From positions 1,860,001-1,924,000 of the forward strand of contig PVNU02003892.1 in the NCBI GenBank assembly GCA_003013855.2: a stretch of 64,000 nt of DNA. Reading direction: 5' to 3'. Shown here piece after piece: positions 23,958 through 37,828 of the stretch; positions within the stretch are counted from its first letter, which is position 1, and each line of letters starts with the position of its first letter. The notes beneath the pieces were generated by a model, which ran no database searches, had not been told where the DNA came from, and worked only from the letters and a program-made list of their open reading frames with translations. The position numbers and the translations under genes are program-made. The DNA is from Liriodendron chinense (Eukaryota; Streptophyta; Magnoliopsida; Magnoliales; Magnoliaceae).

Positions 23958-26830
23958 ACAAAGCCCACATAGGGCCTGTTGGAGTCAATGCCCTGGAAAA
24001 TCAATGTAAACTCTAATCAATTAATCGTATGGATGTGATTAGGGCAATCTCAGCCATATATCACATTGATCATGGGTCCTTCATAGACATCCCATTGATC
24101 ATCAGTGTATAGTGTTGCCTTAAATCTTCATTATGAGTTTGTTGAGGAGTGATTCCTCTGATGGTCCTTAGGAACTTGAGATTGAACATGATGGTCGTTG
24201 ACCTAAGAGAGTTATGCTCCATGGATCTCAGTACTCTATTAAACCATGACTATTACAGGTGCATGGGACACACCTATGGACATCAGTTCATAATATATAT
24301 GATCATTTTGTATGAGGGGACTGACTTAAGTCGAGATGAACAGTCTCCACCACTGGGAACCAACTTGGTGTTAATTTATGTCTTACCTTTACCCTACACA
24401 TGAGTGTGAGTGTACCATGAACAAAAGGATCTAGGTTTGGATCTTTCATCACTTATATTAGCGGATCGAGCAAGTCAGCAGTTTGGGGGTCCATTAGCCT
24501 GGGTGTGATCGTAAGATCACGACTTGATGATGCATAAAAGATGATTAATCCTTTGACCTGAGGATGTGTAAGGTTCATGATCTTGATTGATCAGTTTTAA
24601 CTCTTCCTACAATGTTTATCTAGGGGTCAATAAAGTGGATGTAGCTGGGTACTTCTATCAGGAGCCATTGATTCTTACACGGTCCAACAAAGGATCACTG
24701 GTTTGCTTAGGAACATGTTTATGACTTTGATCTGGATAAATCAAGAACTCATTAAGTGATTTTTTCGCTAGGCTTAGTACTTTTATCATTTTAATTGGTT
24801 TTTCAAAGGTTTTAACTATTGAAGTTTTATTTTATTCGTTAAAACTGCTTTGATCGCACCTGATGATGACTTGATGGTGAAGATTTGATAGTCCACTATT
24901 GATTGGTATGGGATGCAATCATTAGTGGATGATCAGTAGTAGTGAAAAGATTAGAAAATGAGTTTTATGCATGGACGAGTGTTGAGCCATGAATTATGCA
25001 TATTTAATCTCCAAATTCATCACATATTTATATGAAGCAATATGTTTAATGAACTAATTTAAGTTTGTTTTCATGATTGTAGGCGATTAAGAGAGGTTCA
25101 TGAAAAATTGAGCTAAGTTCGATGATTAAGAGTTTCAAGGGAACAAGTTCCAATAGTTAAGAATCATGAAGAAACCAAGAATTGTTATTGATCTATAGAA
25201 TTTGTGATTGATCGACAGGAATTTGCGATCGATCGATAACCATTATAGATCAATCGCAAAAGTTCCAAAGGTACTGAATTGTTGCTGAAGCTTGCTGGAC
25301 TAAAAATCGAATTTACGATCGATCGATGGACAGTTTATGATCGATTGCTAAAACTGTAAAAAGTCCAAAACTTGCTAATTTGTTATTGAACCTTGCTAGA
25401 CTAAAAAAGGGGCCATCGATCGATCGATGGATAGGTTGCGAGTGATCGATCGACTCCTCATATGTTCAATAATCTATTACTAACAGTTGGCTTGAGTTTG
25501 CGATCGATCGACGGATCAATCAACAATGTCGTTGCGCGATTTCTTACACAAATTAGAGGTGGTTTTCTCTATTTAAAGATGTGTTTCCAAGCTTCTAATA
25601 TTATCAAAGGATGTAGAGAGTAGAGTTTAAGGGCAAGGAGGCTCCAGCCTCTTCTACTTCTAGTTTTTCTTTCTTTTTAGTTCTAGTTATTTTAATTTTC
25701 TATTTTTCTTAGTCATGTCTGGCTAATCCTTTAGCTAAGGCTAAGATGTGATACTTCTAGTTTATTCATAATGTTCTTGTTCCTTTGATTTTGAATTTCG
25801 ATTTTTATAATGAACTATGCATTAATTGGTTTGAATAAAGTAGGTAATTTAGAGAATTTTGAGATCCCTTATGTCATTTACATGGAATGCTTATTAGTTT
25901 CTGAGATTGATCAGAATAGTTTATGAGGTTTTAATTTATGAAAATCATAAATTTATAGTGATTTTTAAGTATATGCTTCAAGTTCTCTATAAATTAAAAT
26001 ATTGAATTTTTAATTAAAACTAATTAATGAAAGTTTATATCTATTTTGTTTAAATTTGATTTAGAGAGAATTATTCATCGATATTGGTTTGATTGAAGTT
26101 CTAGTTTTGGTTTTACTTCTATCTAGTGATAGGATACTTAGTAAAGATAAAGTTATGATCTTACATGTTTTGCAAATGATTGATCTGTATAATTTATTAA
26201 CTTGGATTCCCTGTGATTAGTAAGTTGGTTCTTAATGAGAGAACTATTTTAATGAATATTCTATTTATGTTAGAATTATGATTTAACTATTTTAATATCC
26301 GGCTGTATAGGATAGGATTTTGATTCCAATTGTGTTATTTAATTGAATTGAACATTGTGAATAACTAGAAGTGTATCCTTGATGCTCTAGTGTTTATTTT
26401 CTCTTTAAAACTGAATTCATCTATTTCTTAATCCAATTTTAGTTCAGTTTAATTAATTTAGTTGTAGATCTTAGATAGCATTTGAGTGTTTGAACATATA
26501 TCATTTATGTAGATCGACTTCGGTTTCACTGAGATTATTACATCATGACCCTGCACTTGGGGTCGTGAACAATGAGGCGGACCGATGCACTTCTTTTACA
26601 GTTTACAAAGTTGTGCATTGGGTGGCAGGGAACTATACTGGTATTCCCTAAAACCTTAATTTTCTCTTTATTTATTTAATCTTATTTCAGATGAGTTATT
26701 ACGAGGAGTTTTATACATATTTTCCCTTTGTGTATGAATCAAAGAAAAACAATAAAAGTGTGTAGAGAGAGCAAATTTATTTTTTATCCTCTTTTCCATC
26801 TTTGTGTATAGTCCATCCTTATGGATGTTT
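23958..26830. repeat. LTR-retrotransposon-derived DNA
   Basis: The segment begins TGTTGGAGTCAATGCCCTGG, typical of a plant LTR start. It includes the 310-base repeat shared with 2712-3065, a cluster of CGATCGATCGA words (25195-25520), and a TATA-like CTATTTAAAGATG (about 25570). No gag or pol domain is visible. It is interrupted at 26831 by a solo LTR. Confidence 0.5.
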
Positions 26831-29743
26831 ATGATGCCCCAAATTTTGAGATTCGAGTATGACCATGGTCCTCGAGATTTTGGGTGTCACTTATGCTTTG
26901 CGGAAGCATGACTTGTTGTTTAATATTCATAAGGCATTAAAACATAAATTAGGAATCAATTTAAGCAATAAAGTAAAGAAAAAAAATTATATTTAAACCT
27001 GACCTAACATTTAAAGTTATACATCCAATCATCCATCCTGGGAGTACCTGCATCGATGAAATTGTCTGGTTGGTATTTTAAAACACCAGTCCCAGGTGGG
27101 AGTGAGTAGCTAACTCAGTGGCATTATAATTCTAAGTTATACATATTATTAAATCAATCAGGTTTAGGCATTGATCACAAGTAAAACATATAAGTCCCTA
27201 AACTAGTTCGTTAATGCATGAATGACATGGATTTACACACAATGCAGGATCTGGATATCACATGAGGAACATGAGGTGGCACTGGCGCCACATCAAGCGA
27301 CCAGATACCCCCAGAACCTCCAAATGCAGATGATTGGATTATCCTTTGACATCCTAGCCTTTAACAATCAGACAATTGCCTAGGGGATTCATGACATGTA
27401 TGCATGCTTAGCTTTAATTTTATTCGATGTATTCTCAACCAGCATATTGGTGAAGCCAACGTACCGTTGTCCAATCACTGGTCCTGACCTGGGACCATCT
27501 GTCTCTAAACGGTGCGTTGCCTAATCATCGACAGTAGCCCGCGATTCCCTATTCCTTCCACACCAGTGATACGATTCCCATCATCTTAATATACATAGAA
27601 GCACGCTAACCATCTCGGTCATACCGATACGGTTGGCCGCCTTCCAAATCACTCCATGTGCACTACGAGGAAGTGAATTACCCCAACGTAGGCCGACTAC
27701 TCGGACACGATGTCCCATACCACCATGCTCGACCTAAGAGACTTGTCGGGATCGCATCATACTTATGATTACCACTAGATTGTCACTTCCTTGAGAATGG
27801 GTACTTTGTATTTAGGGGACTGTGTTACCACAATCATCATTCATAAATAATGCCATACGTTAGACGGATCCGATTGATACATGAGTCTTCGTCTAGACCA
27901 ACATGGACGCAAGCAACCCTTATAGTCTAAATACGACCGGCCATATGTTTTCTCTTAACCAACCAGAGACATCTCGGGTAGCCATCGTATTCGAGCTACC
28001 TGCCTTAGAGTATTAGACTGGATATCTCATATTACATTTCATCACGAACATACTCACATTTCATATATTCTTAAAATTAGAAAGAAAAATACCTAAGAAA
28101 CCATTATGCATCGTAATATCGTCATGTTTGCATACATACACATCAATAAGTGATAAATCAGGAATTGCATTACAACAATGACAGTTTATCTCACTCAAAC
28201 ATTTCATCAAACGCCTTAGCTACGAAAGTCTAGCATATCTTCATATTACAATTAATACAATAATAAAGCAATTAACAACCATACATCCTATCCTAACAAC
28301 CAAATCAATCCTAAAACTGTCTATGGTTGATAAACGTAAACCTAGAAGCATATTTCCACACCTTAGAGAAGAATTCCTTGATCTCTAAGCACCTAATGTT
28401 AGGGTTTCGAAGAAATTGGTGATTCTTACACCAATTGGAACATCTTATGTGAGATTCATGATATCCTAACTTAAAGGGACCTAATTGGGAAATGTAGAAA
28501 CATAAATTACCTCCCATCGCAAGTAGAGGGGGATACGACGGAGGAAGTGGTGGCTCCTACGATTAGGTTGGGGCTTAAACAACCCACGAGAGCAAAGGTC
28601 TAACCCAAGCTTTCCTCACAATCTCACTTTCTCACTTTCTCCATTTCTCTTTCTCTCTTAACTTAGAAAATTCGGATTTGGGAGAGAAAGCACCAAATGG
28701 GCTCTATTTATAGTGTCAGATATAGCATAAATGACCCTAAAGCTTAGGTACTTACTATTATAACCCTATGGGAGGTTCTAGTCTATTGGGCCCTTCAAGG
28801 AGTTGTACAGGTCGATCTAAGTTGTAGAATAATTGTCCTTATTGATGATCTACGTATGGATACGACTCATTTGCAGTTCGGATGTGTCAATTAACGGTTA
28901 CAATGACGAGTTTATTTAACGGTCATCGATCGTTGATCAGGGCCGTGACTTTAGGAATGTATGCAGAGAAATATTTTGGACTATGGTCCTAAGTTTAATC
29001 GAAATCTGACGGCTCAAAAGCTACAACTTTGCGTAAGTTTGAATGACAAAATTCACTTAAGTTCTTAACAGATTCTAAAGGTATTCACACATCTCATGCA
29101 CTCGCCTCGCGAACCCAAGTTGAACGATTTAAGACACGATTTCAGCTTGATGTCTCACAATGGACATCAAGTCCACAAAGACAGACGACTTTCCTTAATT
29201 TTCAATTTAATGGCCCAATAATGATCGATCTAGACTCTATTTAGTATTTTTTAGGGGTTTCGGGTGAGGACGAGATTTCTAGGGTATGTTAAGTGGAGTC
29301 CAATCTACCTACACCTAAAGTTTGGCTGATTTAAAGTTAACAGAAATAGTGTTTTGGCCTAATTTACTCTCATCCATTGATTTGTAAGTTAGATGGAAAG
29401 TCGGTTAAGTTGGGTTATAAGCATGATATAAGCGGTGATTAGTATTGTTCTTGGTTAGATGCTCATTATATATCGGTCAGGTCAATTTATTGATGGTGGG
29501 GTCCACTAGTTCTTAGCCTTAGATTTATAAATCACATGATTAAGCTCAAGCTTTTAATAATCGGGCGTAGGCGTTAGCTCCTTAAGGATGTCTAATTGAA
29601 TTTGTAGGGTTCTTTATTGGTAATACTAGTATGTCTTTTAGAATCGAGCATTAAACGTCGTTAAATGATAAAATAAATTAATTGTAGTGAAATTTTTTCT
29701 AAGGATTTTGAAATTTAAATTAGCAAAAATTTGGGGCGTTACA
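26831..29743. mobile_element. 2.9-kb solo LTR, Ty3-gypsy-like
   Basis: The ends are inverted versions of each other: ATGATGCCCCAAATTTT on the left and AAAATTTGGGGCGTTACA on the right. The pattern TGTAACGCCCCAAATTT is familiar from large plant gypsy (chromovirus) LTRs. The same hexamer ATGTTT stands just outside both ends (26825-26830 and 29744-29749); joining the flanks restores a continuous sequence. No internal region or second LTR is present. Orientation is not certain because the ends are near-symmetric. Confidence 0.7.
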
Positions 29744-29749
29744 ATGTTT

Positions 29750-31326
29750 GTGGGATTTCCTAGTACCTACTAAAGGAACTTCCTTGGGCTATTTAGATTT
29801 ATCTTCTACTGATATGGATCGATGAAAGACCTCCTAGTTTGGAGGACCATCATTCGACATCGGATTAGCATGTATTGTTAGATTCTAAGTATGATCTAAC
29901 TTTCTCAAGTCAGTTATATGATTTTAAAAATTGTACATGATCATATTTGAAGAGATATTGGGATTATGATTTTATTTTTTAATTTAGAAATAATTTAATT
30001 CCGTTGCATAGTTGGATAAAATCCCATCAAGGCCCATTGTGATAATTGTGAAGATTCTCAAATTCGAATGGGCTATAAAAATGAAAAAGTGGGGATGTTC
30101 ATCTACCATTAGAAATCTTCTCCATCTTTTGGGCTAGGTTATGGGTTTTTTAATTTTTTCCATTTCATTTCTTTTTTTCTTAGGAGCTTAGCTTTGCCTT
30201 TTGTTTATATCTTTTGTGCTTTGTCCTTAATTAGTAATAAGTAAGTCTTTGGTTGCTTAGAAAAATCCCTCTCTCTCTCTAAGTAATCATTTTCTTTTAT
30301 TTTTCTCTCCATTTTTTTATTGCCTCGTGAGTCTCTCTCCCAATTTCTCTCTTTCACTTCTCTTATATGCATTGCATTACCCTAGTTCCTTCATCCTTAT
30401 AACATAAAAAGAAATGTTCTAGTGCTCTTAGAGCACTATAAGCTATGATGCTCCTAGTTGTATTCAGAACTTCGATTGACAATTCAATCCATCAATATAG
30501 AACCCATATTTCATGCATTTCCATAATGAAAACATCATATTAACCTAACGAATTTATCAATTTGATCGATGGCCTTAAAATGAACAGTCAAAATCATTTT
30601 AAAAACTAGGTCTAATCAACATTTTGATTAATCTATTTGTAAGAGACTACCATGGATTGCTTATGATTCTAAAGAATCAGTGCTTTTGTCAGGCAATCGT
30701 GACCATCCCATTTGTGGCTTGGAAAAGAGGATAGCTAAAAAAAAAAGAATGCCAAATTAAAGATGGACCAGATCATTCGATCCATGTAAAATGTTTGCAT
30801 TGTAGCCCATAAAATGTGTTTTGAACTTAATGGATAGTTCAATTCAATCTATTGGATTGTCCAAGTGTTAAAGACAGCTAGGAGCACTGGTGAGAGCATG
30901 TATCTAACATAAACTAGTAAATTCGATGTGTGTGTGTTATATATTTTTGGTACAGATCTTCTAAATCACTGTGACAGTAATCTTCTCAGTAGTCTGATTT
31001 TACCAAATAAGGCCTTAAATAATTCAAACTCCCAAAAATTGTTTTTATAAAATGGAATGACCAATATTTTTCCCTTATCTATTTCTTCTTTTCTAACATG
31101 TGGTGAGGCCGAGCATTGTGGCACATCCAATAATTGTAACTCACAGCCAAGATCTGAACAAGTAAAAAAATAGGACAATGCATAGGTGGGCTAGGCTACA
31201 AGTACATTTGGAAGATATGGTTTGTTTATAAGAGTTTCGTATAGTATGACCCATCTGTTGATTGGATCACTTGATCATTTTATCGGATTGTTATGGTAGG
31301 TTGCAATTGCCCCAAGGTTGGATGTC
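29750..31326. other. AT-rich gene-free DNA, continuation of the host repeat
   Basis: The sequence continues the element interrupted by the solo LTR. Around 30060-30400 it has LTR leader-like features (CTATAAAAATG, then CT-rich tracts). No coding domain recognised. Confidence 0.4.
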
Positions 31327-31331
31327 AGACA

Positions 31332-32909
31332 TGTTGGAAACGGACGCGTCAAATTAGTTTGCACGGAGCCACCGGAGGGCCACAGTGGAGATCAGAACAT
31401 GCAACTTGCTGGATAGATTTTGGGCCATTCGGCCGGCAGTCTCCTATTACAACTTGGTTTTTGCGCAAAAGAGTTTCTAATCCAATTTTCCTTCTATTTA
31501 AGGAGGGTACTACGGGATTAAAGGTATCCTAGGTTGCAAAGGGGATTGAGAGAGCTTCTAGGTGAGAGAAAGAGCTTTAGAAGAGGTTGTTCTTCTTTGG
31601 AAAGCTTAGGTTTCTCTAGTGGGCTTGGTGATCTCAGGTCTTGGGTTCCATCTCTTGTAACTACTGATATTATAATATATTGGTGTTGCTTTGTGCCGTG
31701 GTTTTTTTACCCGTGATGGATTTTTTCACGTTAAATTTGGATTATCTATGTGTGGGTGGTTGCATGCATTGTGATTGCATTGTGTTGCTTGTTTGATTCA
31801 ATTTGCTGTTTGTGTTCGGCTTTGCTTTCGCTGCTAGCCCTCCTATCCCAACAAGTGGTATTAGAGATAAAAATTGGGAAGGAGGCAGAGAGAATCTGAG
31901 GCGAGGCATCAATGACGTCTTCTAGCATGAGATTCGATGTGGAGAAGGATTTCGTGAAAGAAAAATATGAAAAACGATTGGTATCTATAAAAGAAGTAGA
32001 GTGGAAGATGGTGAATCGGTATGCCAATATCTCAATCAGATTCATCGACTATGATCGGGTTTGATCGGGAGCACTATTCATGGTGGATCTGTGGGATCGG
32101 TAGTTGGATCTATGGTTGCTCGTGTGTGGGGTGCTCGAGGGCCACATGAGCGAGCGGGTGGTGAAGGTGTAAGGATGAAGTCGATGAGGCATGAGAAGTG
32201 GTGAAGCTATGATGATGACGAAGTATAGATGAAGATGTATATGATAAGGTGTTGCATGAAGATTAGAGTCGTTGTGGAGTTTGTTGGGATTTGACGCCTT
32301 AAATCTTCATTCATGAAGGCCACCGACCGACCTGATCACAGTGGAGATGAAGACAATAGGTTTTTTAAACAATTTTGTGTATCGTCGACCGGTTGGCCGA
32401 TCGGTCGACAAGGGTCATCGGAAGGTCAGGTCGACAGGTTTCCTTGCTGAGTTGGGTCTCTTGCGCGGTTTTGCACAAAGAGGTTTCTAATTTTGGTTTT
32501 CCCTTATTTAAGGGGATGTAATCCGACATTAGGGTTGCCGCCAATGGGTCAAGGTTTCCTAGAGGGATTGAGAGGGTTATAGGGTGAAAGAAAGAGCTAG
32601 GAGGAAGTTTAGAGTTCTCTGAGTTGAGGGAAAGAGCTGTGTTTATCCTTCTCATTTGAGAATTAGCTTTGTTAGCTTGAGATTTCTCTTGTGGGTTGTA
32701 ATCTGGGTAGTATTTCTTCTATCTCTTGTAACTTTTGATATCATAGTGGATTGGTGTCGCTTTGTGCCATGGTTTTTTATCCGCAAGGGATTTTTCCACA
32801 TAAAAATCGGATTGCTTCTTGTGTGTGTTGATTTGCTTGTGTGATTGCCATTGTGGTGTATTCCTCGCCTACTTTGATTGCTTCCGGTGCGGGGCTCCTA
32901 ACCCCAACA
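31332..32909 (+). mobile_element. Complete short non-autonomous LTR retrotransposon (TRIM-like)
   Basis: The two LTRs are about 31332-31853 and 32282-32909, each starting TGTTGG and ending CCCAACA. They align along GAG.CCACCG, CACAGTGGAGAT, TTGCGC, TATTTAAGG, GTGAAAGAAAGAGCT and TTGGTGT.GCTTTGTGCC. A primer-binding site (GTGGTATTAGAGAT, near TGGTATCAGAGC) follows the first LTR. The internal region is only about 430 bases. Perfect 5-bp duplications AGACA lie at 31327-31331 and 32910-32914. It has no pol, so mobility would need a copia helper in trans. Confidence 0.88.
31912..32064 (+). pseudogene. copia gag start remnant
   Basis: A 50-residue frame beginning MTSSSMRFDVEKDF resembles the usual N-terminus of plant copia Gag (M-S-S-S-(M/K)-(K/R)-F-(D/E)-(V/I)-E-K-F). 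It then loses similarity and stops at TGA (32062). It shows that the short element descends from a full copia retrotransposon. Confidence 0.55.
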
Positions 32910-33435
32910 AGACACACAAGTGGGCCCCACAATGCTCAACTTTAGAGGTGGTAGAAAAAAAGAAATAGATGATTGCATTCTAGTCATTTTACCTTGCCAA
33001 AAGCACTTTATGGTATTTTCTATCACTCAAGGCAATGTTTGGTAAACTTAATATTTTTATGTATTTTTTTAAAAGTAAAATCTCTAATCCTTTCCTAAAA
33101 GCAATGAATAAATTAATGAAGAACGTTCGGTAATTTATAACATTTTGCAACATTTAATTAGTAAAATATAGAAAACACATGCATTAAGGAGAAAAAATTG
33201 GCATGTGGTGCCCACCGATAGAATTGGACAGCTCATCAGTGACTTGCTTTTGGAACACATACATAAGCTGTTTTGGTTTACTAAGTACGATTTCTTGGTT
33301 TAACTCATTAACCCGAATGATAAATAGGCAAACATACATGAGATCTGAACCGATAATCAGGTAATAAACTAAGTTAGGAGCACTGGTTCATTTCTCACTT
33401 AAATAAGTAACGTTTTAGTGGGCCTCATCAGATAA

Positions 33436-33991
33436 GGAAGCGGATTGTTTGCTGTGCCACACACCACCAACCTCCGTGGAGGTCACCAAGTTATAATATG
33501 TCCCCCACCATGATGTATTATTATACCCACACCATATATTCATTTGATGAGATCGTTTCATGACATGGACCCAAAAAATGAGTCATATCCAAATCTCAAG
33601 TAGACCACGCCACAAAATGCAGTGGGGACAATGATTCTACCATTGAAACATTCCTAGCTAGGGCCCACCATGATGTAATTTATTTGCCATCCAAACTATT
33701 CATAAGGTAACACAGACCTGGATAAAGTGGAAGAAATAAAACAAATATCATATTGACCCAAAACTTCTGTGACGCCTTAGAATGTTTCAATGGTAGACGA
33801 TCAACCCCCACTGCCTTTTGCAGTGCGGTCCACTTGAACTTTGGATCTTTGATCTCATTTTTCAGCTCAAGCCTTAAAACTTTCCTTCCAAATGGATGGA
33901 CGGTTTGGATATAACACATACATCATGGTGGGGCCCACAGAACTCGGTGACATCAACACACCACAGAGCTCACACCAGGCAATCCGTTTCC
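33436..33991. mobile_element. Mutator-type MITE with perfect 9-bp TSD (556 bp)
   Basis: The ends are GGAAGCGGATTG and the inverted CAATCCGTTTCC. The direct repeat ATCAGATAA stands at 33427-33435 and 33992-34000 without mismatch. The interior has the family core (CACCATGATGTA..., GGACCCAAAAAATGAG, TTTATTTGCCATCCAAAC) as an imperfect palindrome. Non-coding. Confidence 0.88.
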
Positions 33992-34000
33992 ATCAGATAA

Positions 34001-35160
34001 AGAGCCAAGCAACTCCAGGACAAGTGGGGAAGGTTGAAAAAATCTATTTTATAAGCGAGCACTCACTTTAATCAGATCAAAGAAGTGATTTGCTAAGACG
34101 GCTTAATTAAATAAAATATAAATCAAAGGGTTTTGATATAAATTAAAGGGTTTTGATATATTCAGGGTCCCTGGCCCATGCAACCATGTGGGGCTTCCTG
34201 CCGACCATTGATAGCATGCATGTCAGAGATCTGATCCTTTCATCAGGAAGTGCACATTGCCAACATGCTGTATACCAAAAATAGGGTAGTACACTCAATT
34301 AAATAAGCCAAGCATGTAAGTGGAACTTTGACAGCTGGGCTATTTTTTTATATCCTCCCATTTTCTCATCCAAATGTATCCGAGAACAGATATCATTTGT
34401 TATTCCACGGCATGTTGGCAGTGTGATCTACTGAGGAATGGCCTGGATTCAAACATGTGTGACATTGAAAGGTGGGAAAGAGGCCGCATGGTAACTCTGA
34501 CGTAGCTCGGTACATTCTATCAGAACCCTAGAGATCAATGGCCGACCTCTTCTTAATATTATATATTTTTCTCCTTCTCTCTCTTATCTATTATTTAAAT
34601 AAAGATAAGGAGAACTTCAATTCTCTGGCAGAGTGCAGTGATACTAGGCACTAAAACTCAGTTAGAAATGGAATACATGCAATTTAAGGGAAAAAAAAAA
34701 CACTTATTTGATTATCTGACCATTAGATTGGTTAATATTTATTGGACAGTACTTAAAAATGAAAATTTTCTAGTTGTCCTATTTCAACATCCAAGTTTCC
34801 ACCAATCAGCAGTTAGGTTGCATAACTAATCTCATTTTTTTTTTTTTTTTTAGGGTTAATACACACATCCTACTGTTAATACACACACCAACACTGTTAG
34901 TCACACTTCAATGTTAGCCGACCCACATTGGGAGTCGATGCTAGGACCTCAGTGTTGAAACGAGGTTATCCTTCACTCAGTCTACCGCTGTCCTAATTTC
35001 ATTTTGTTGCCATGACTTACGGTCCATAGTTTAGCGGTTTATTTTGAATTCATATATGCTTATGTGAACAATTTCTGAGTGACTGCACTTGGAGGGTCGA
35101 TTTCTACCAGAGTATCAAACAACTCCCCTTGTAAGATGTAAGATTGCCTTTGACCCTAGG
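34001..35160. other. Gene-free DNA with one SINE-like copy
   Basis: No element ends apart from the SINE-like copy at about 34835-34993. A 17-base direct repeat (TAAAGGGTTTTGATATA) is at about 34125-34160. Confidence 0.4.
34835..34993 (-). mobile_element. SINE-like copy 2
   Basis: It aligns closely with copy 1 at 13425 (ATGTTAGCC.ACCC, GACCTCAGTGTTGAAACGAG, TATC.TTCACT..GTCTACC). It has the poly-T on the left, so it reads on the minus strand. Confidence 0.55.
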
Positions 35161-35164
35161 CATA

Positions 35165-35490
35165 GAAATATTCCTGGGGCTGACCATGATGTTTATATAA
35201 CATCCAATTGCTCATATGGTTATTATCACTAAGAAGAACTGCAGACATAAATATCATCCTGATACTAAACTTCTGTCATCATCAGGCGTTGAATCCCCAC
35301 TGTTTCGTTTCGTACGGCCACATGAATTTTGGTTCTGCCTGATTTTTAGAGTCCTTTCGTATCGTACGTAGTCTTGCAAAATCAGATGGATGGAATGGAT
35401 TTGTCACCAACATCTCTGTGAGCCCCACACAACCCGCCCCAGCCACAGGAATATCTCTGTTCCCGGGATCACGTGGCAATCCGCTTCCTG
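35165..35490. repeat. Short MITE of the GGGCCCAC family
   Basis: The core words occur in mirrored order (GACCATGATGTTTATATAACATCCAA... cut to the ends, and AGATGGATGGAATGGATT). The right end reads GGCAATCCGCTTCC, like the 33.4-kb element. A left end is not certain (possible GATTGCC at 35140), and candidate flanks match only partly. Confidence 0.5.
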
Positions 35491-37828
35491 TAGGATAAAG
35501 GCCCCTGCATGGATGGTCGAGGATGAAATATGATTAGGCCGACTTCAAAAGCGCTGGCAAGCATCATAGTCTTCTTTTTAGGTTTTTTAGTGCTGTCTGG
35601 CGTTCGGGCACTAATGGCATAAGAAAGTACATGAATGAATAATGAAAGAATGATCACTTACATGACATTGCATGTGAAGTACATGTGGGATCTAAGTGCA
35701 ATGGTTTCACAAATGGAAACCATGTAGGACATCCAAACCGTGAAATCACCTGATGTAATCTTCAACGTGGAGGCCCATATTTTTCACGGCTCAGATCTCA
35801 TATAAACAATTACACGGTGGGACTTGGATCAACGCCCGTTTCAGTCCATGCATCCCATATATATCCACAATATTTGTGGATCTAAGGTGGTTCTTTTTAT
35901 TTATTTTTATTTTTTTATGCGTTCCATGTAGAAAAATTTAAAGTTTCTGAGTATCAAACGTCACTCTCTACCACAGTATCAAACAGCTCTCCTTTTAAAA
36001 CCGCCTCTCCACCCACTCTCTAATGCACGTGCCAATTACGTGTGTGTGATCTAGCTAGCAATGCCTCCTACGTTCGACAAGGAGGAGCAATCAATACATA
36101 AAACAAAGCTGGCCAATGAAGATTGACTAACGTCCACTGGAGATAGAAAGATGAAGACGCAATTCGGCTGAGAAAGCTTGCGTGCCTATCTAATAGTCCT
36201 GTGGATCAGGCCTGACTATTTGCCCACGTGGTTGGAGGATATCTTGGATGAGATCCACCCGTCCATCAGGTGCGCCACCCTGTGTTTGGACCGGGGCCAA
36301 AAAATCAGGTGGACTACACCATGAAGGAACAGTTGAGATGGGAAGTCCCACCATTAAAATCGTCCAAAATGTTCCTGGGTCCACCTTGGTGTGTGTATAT
36401 AACATCCAATCCACTCATCTAACCTATTACACAAGTATGAATGGACTCCAAATCAGGAAATTCAAAGACTTAAATGGGCCACACCATGTGGATTTAGAGT
36501 TTTTAGCCATGATTTTACACCGTTACCTATATTCTGGCCCACCCAAGTCTTGAATTGGGCTGATTTTTATGGGCCATAGAGAAAATGTGGTGGGGCACTT
36601 GATAGGGGATCTGAGTTAGAATATCAAATCATTAAGTTTTGGTTTGTTATACATTTTGATTGGAAATGGACCATTAAATTTGAGTTGCTTTTATGCCATC
36701 CTGTATGATTTTTAGTGCCTGTGTATCAATCATCACAATCAGGCAGAGTATCAAAACTTCTCCTCAAACAGTACGTAGTTTTCGCAAGCTAGATAATTTT
36801 TTTTTGGTGACATTACAGTCAACGCATTCATAAATTTGGAGTGTTGTTAATAGATACTACGATGTGGGGTTGAGATTGGTCAAACGAGGCGTTGGAATCG
36901 TGGGTCTGCGCCCATAGTAATGGAGTATAGTAATAAGAGCTTTGATAGGCCCACCTACTACCCAGCGTAGATGTATCATCAACCACACATTAAGCTTATT
37001 TGATGATCTAACCGTTGGATGATGCACATTTATTGAACGGTTAAAAACGAAAATATCCAACGGTCATGTTTCCACAAACAAGTGTCTAGAGATCAGAGGC
37101 AAGGATTGTCCAACCAAACTCATCTTCGGATTGTGGGCTGCAAAATGTATTCGGTTTATTTGAGTTAATATTTGACACGTGTACAATTTATAAGAGCCTG
37201 CGTATCATGCATCCCACGCAACCTGAGTATCAAATATTAACTCCTCAAAACAATATGGTTCGAGCGTACGTAGACCAGCATTAATTCCATTGACTGGAAC
37301 TGTGCTGTATGGCGTTCGTTTCCTTTTAAGCAGATGGGCGGGCGGGCCTCACCACGCGTACGGCTCTGATTGCATCACCCACCTTCCTTGAATGAACGTC
37401 CTATTGAAATGACGTAGAAATCATGCCAAACGCACAGTATGTTTTGAATGCCATTTTAATTGGAGGAGTATATGTTGACAACTATTGAGTTAGCTGCGGT
37501 AACATAGCTAGTCATCCACCACATATGTGTGATACATGCACGTGAATTTAGACCGTCCAAACATAACTCTTTTGGATGTATTACAGCATCAAGTGAATCA
37601 AAACAATCAGACGATCTTAATCATTTATCACTTTTCCCATTCAAATTTGGCTGCTTGTCAATTTCCTTTTAACCGTGTGCATGTTTAGAATCGTCGGATC
37701 AGTTTAAGTGGTGGCTAACGCACACAGGTGCGTATTCCAAACAGGTCCAGTATCTATCGTCTGAACGGACTAAGGTTTTGGTGCTGGATAGCGGCGTCGG
37801 TCCCCCTCAAGCAAGAATGTATAAAAAT
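35491..37828. other. Gene-free DNA with MITE-like segments
   Basis: About 36190-36600 carries family words (CATCAGGTGCGCCACC, AAAATCAGGTGGACTACACCA, GGGTCCACCTTGGTGTG) as a diverged element without readable ends. No coding domain is seen in the rest. Confidence 0.4.

Noticed and set aside
25190..25520. Regulatory island because of CGATCGATCG words
   Set aside because: It lies in LTR-derived DNA without a gene nearby; kept only as a note on LTR palindromes.
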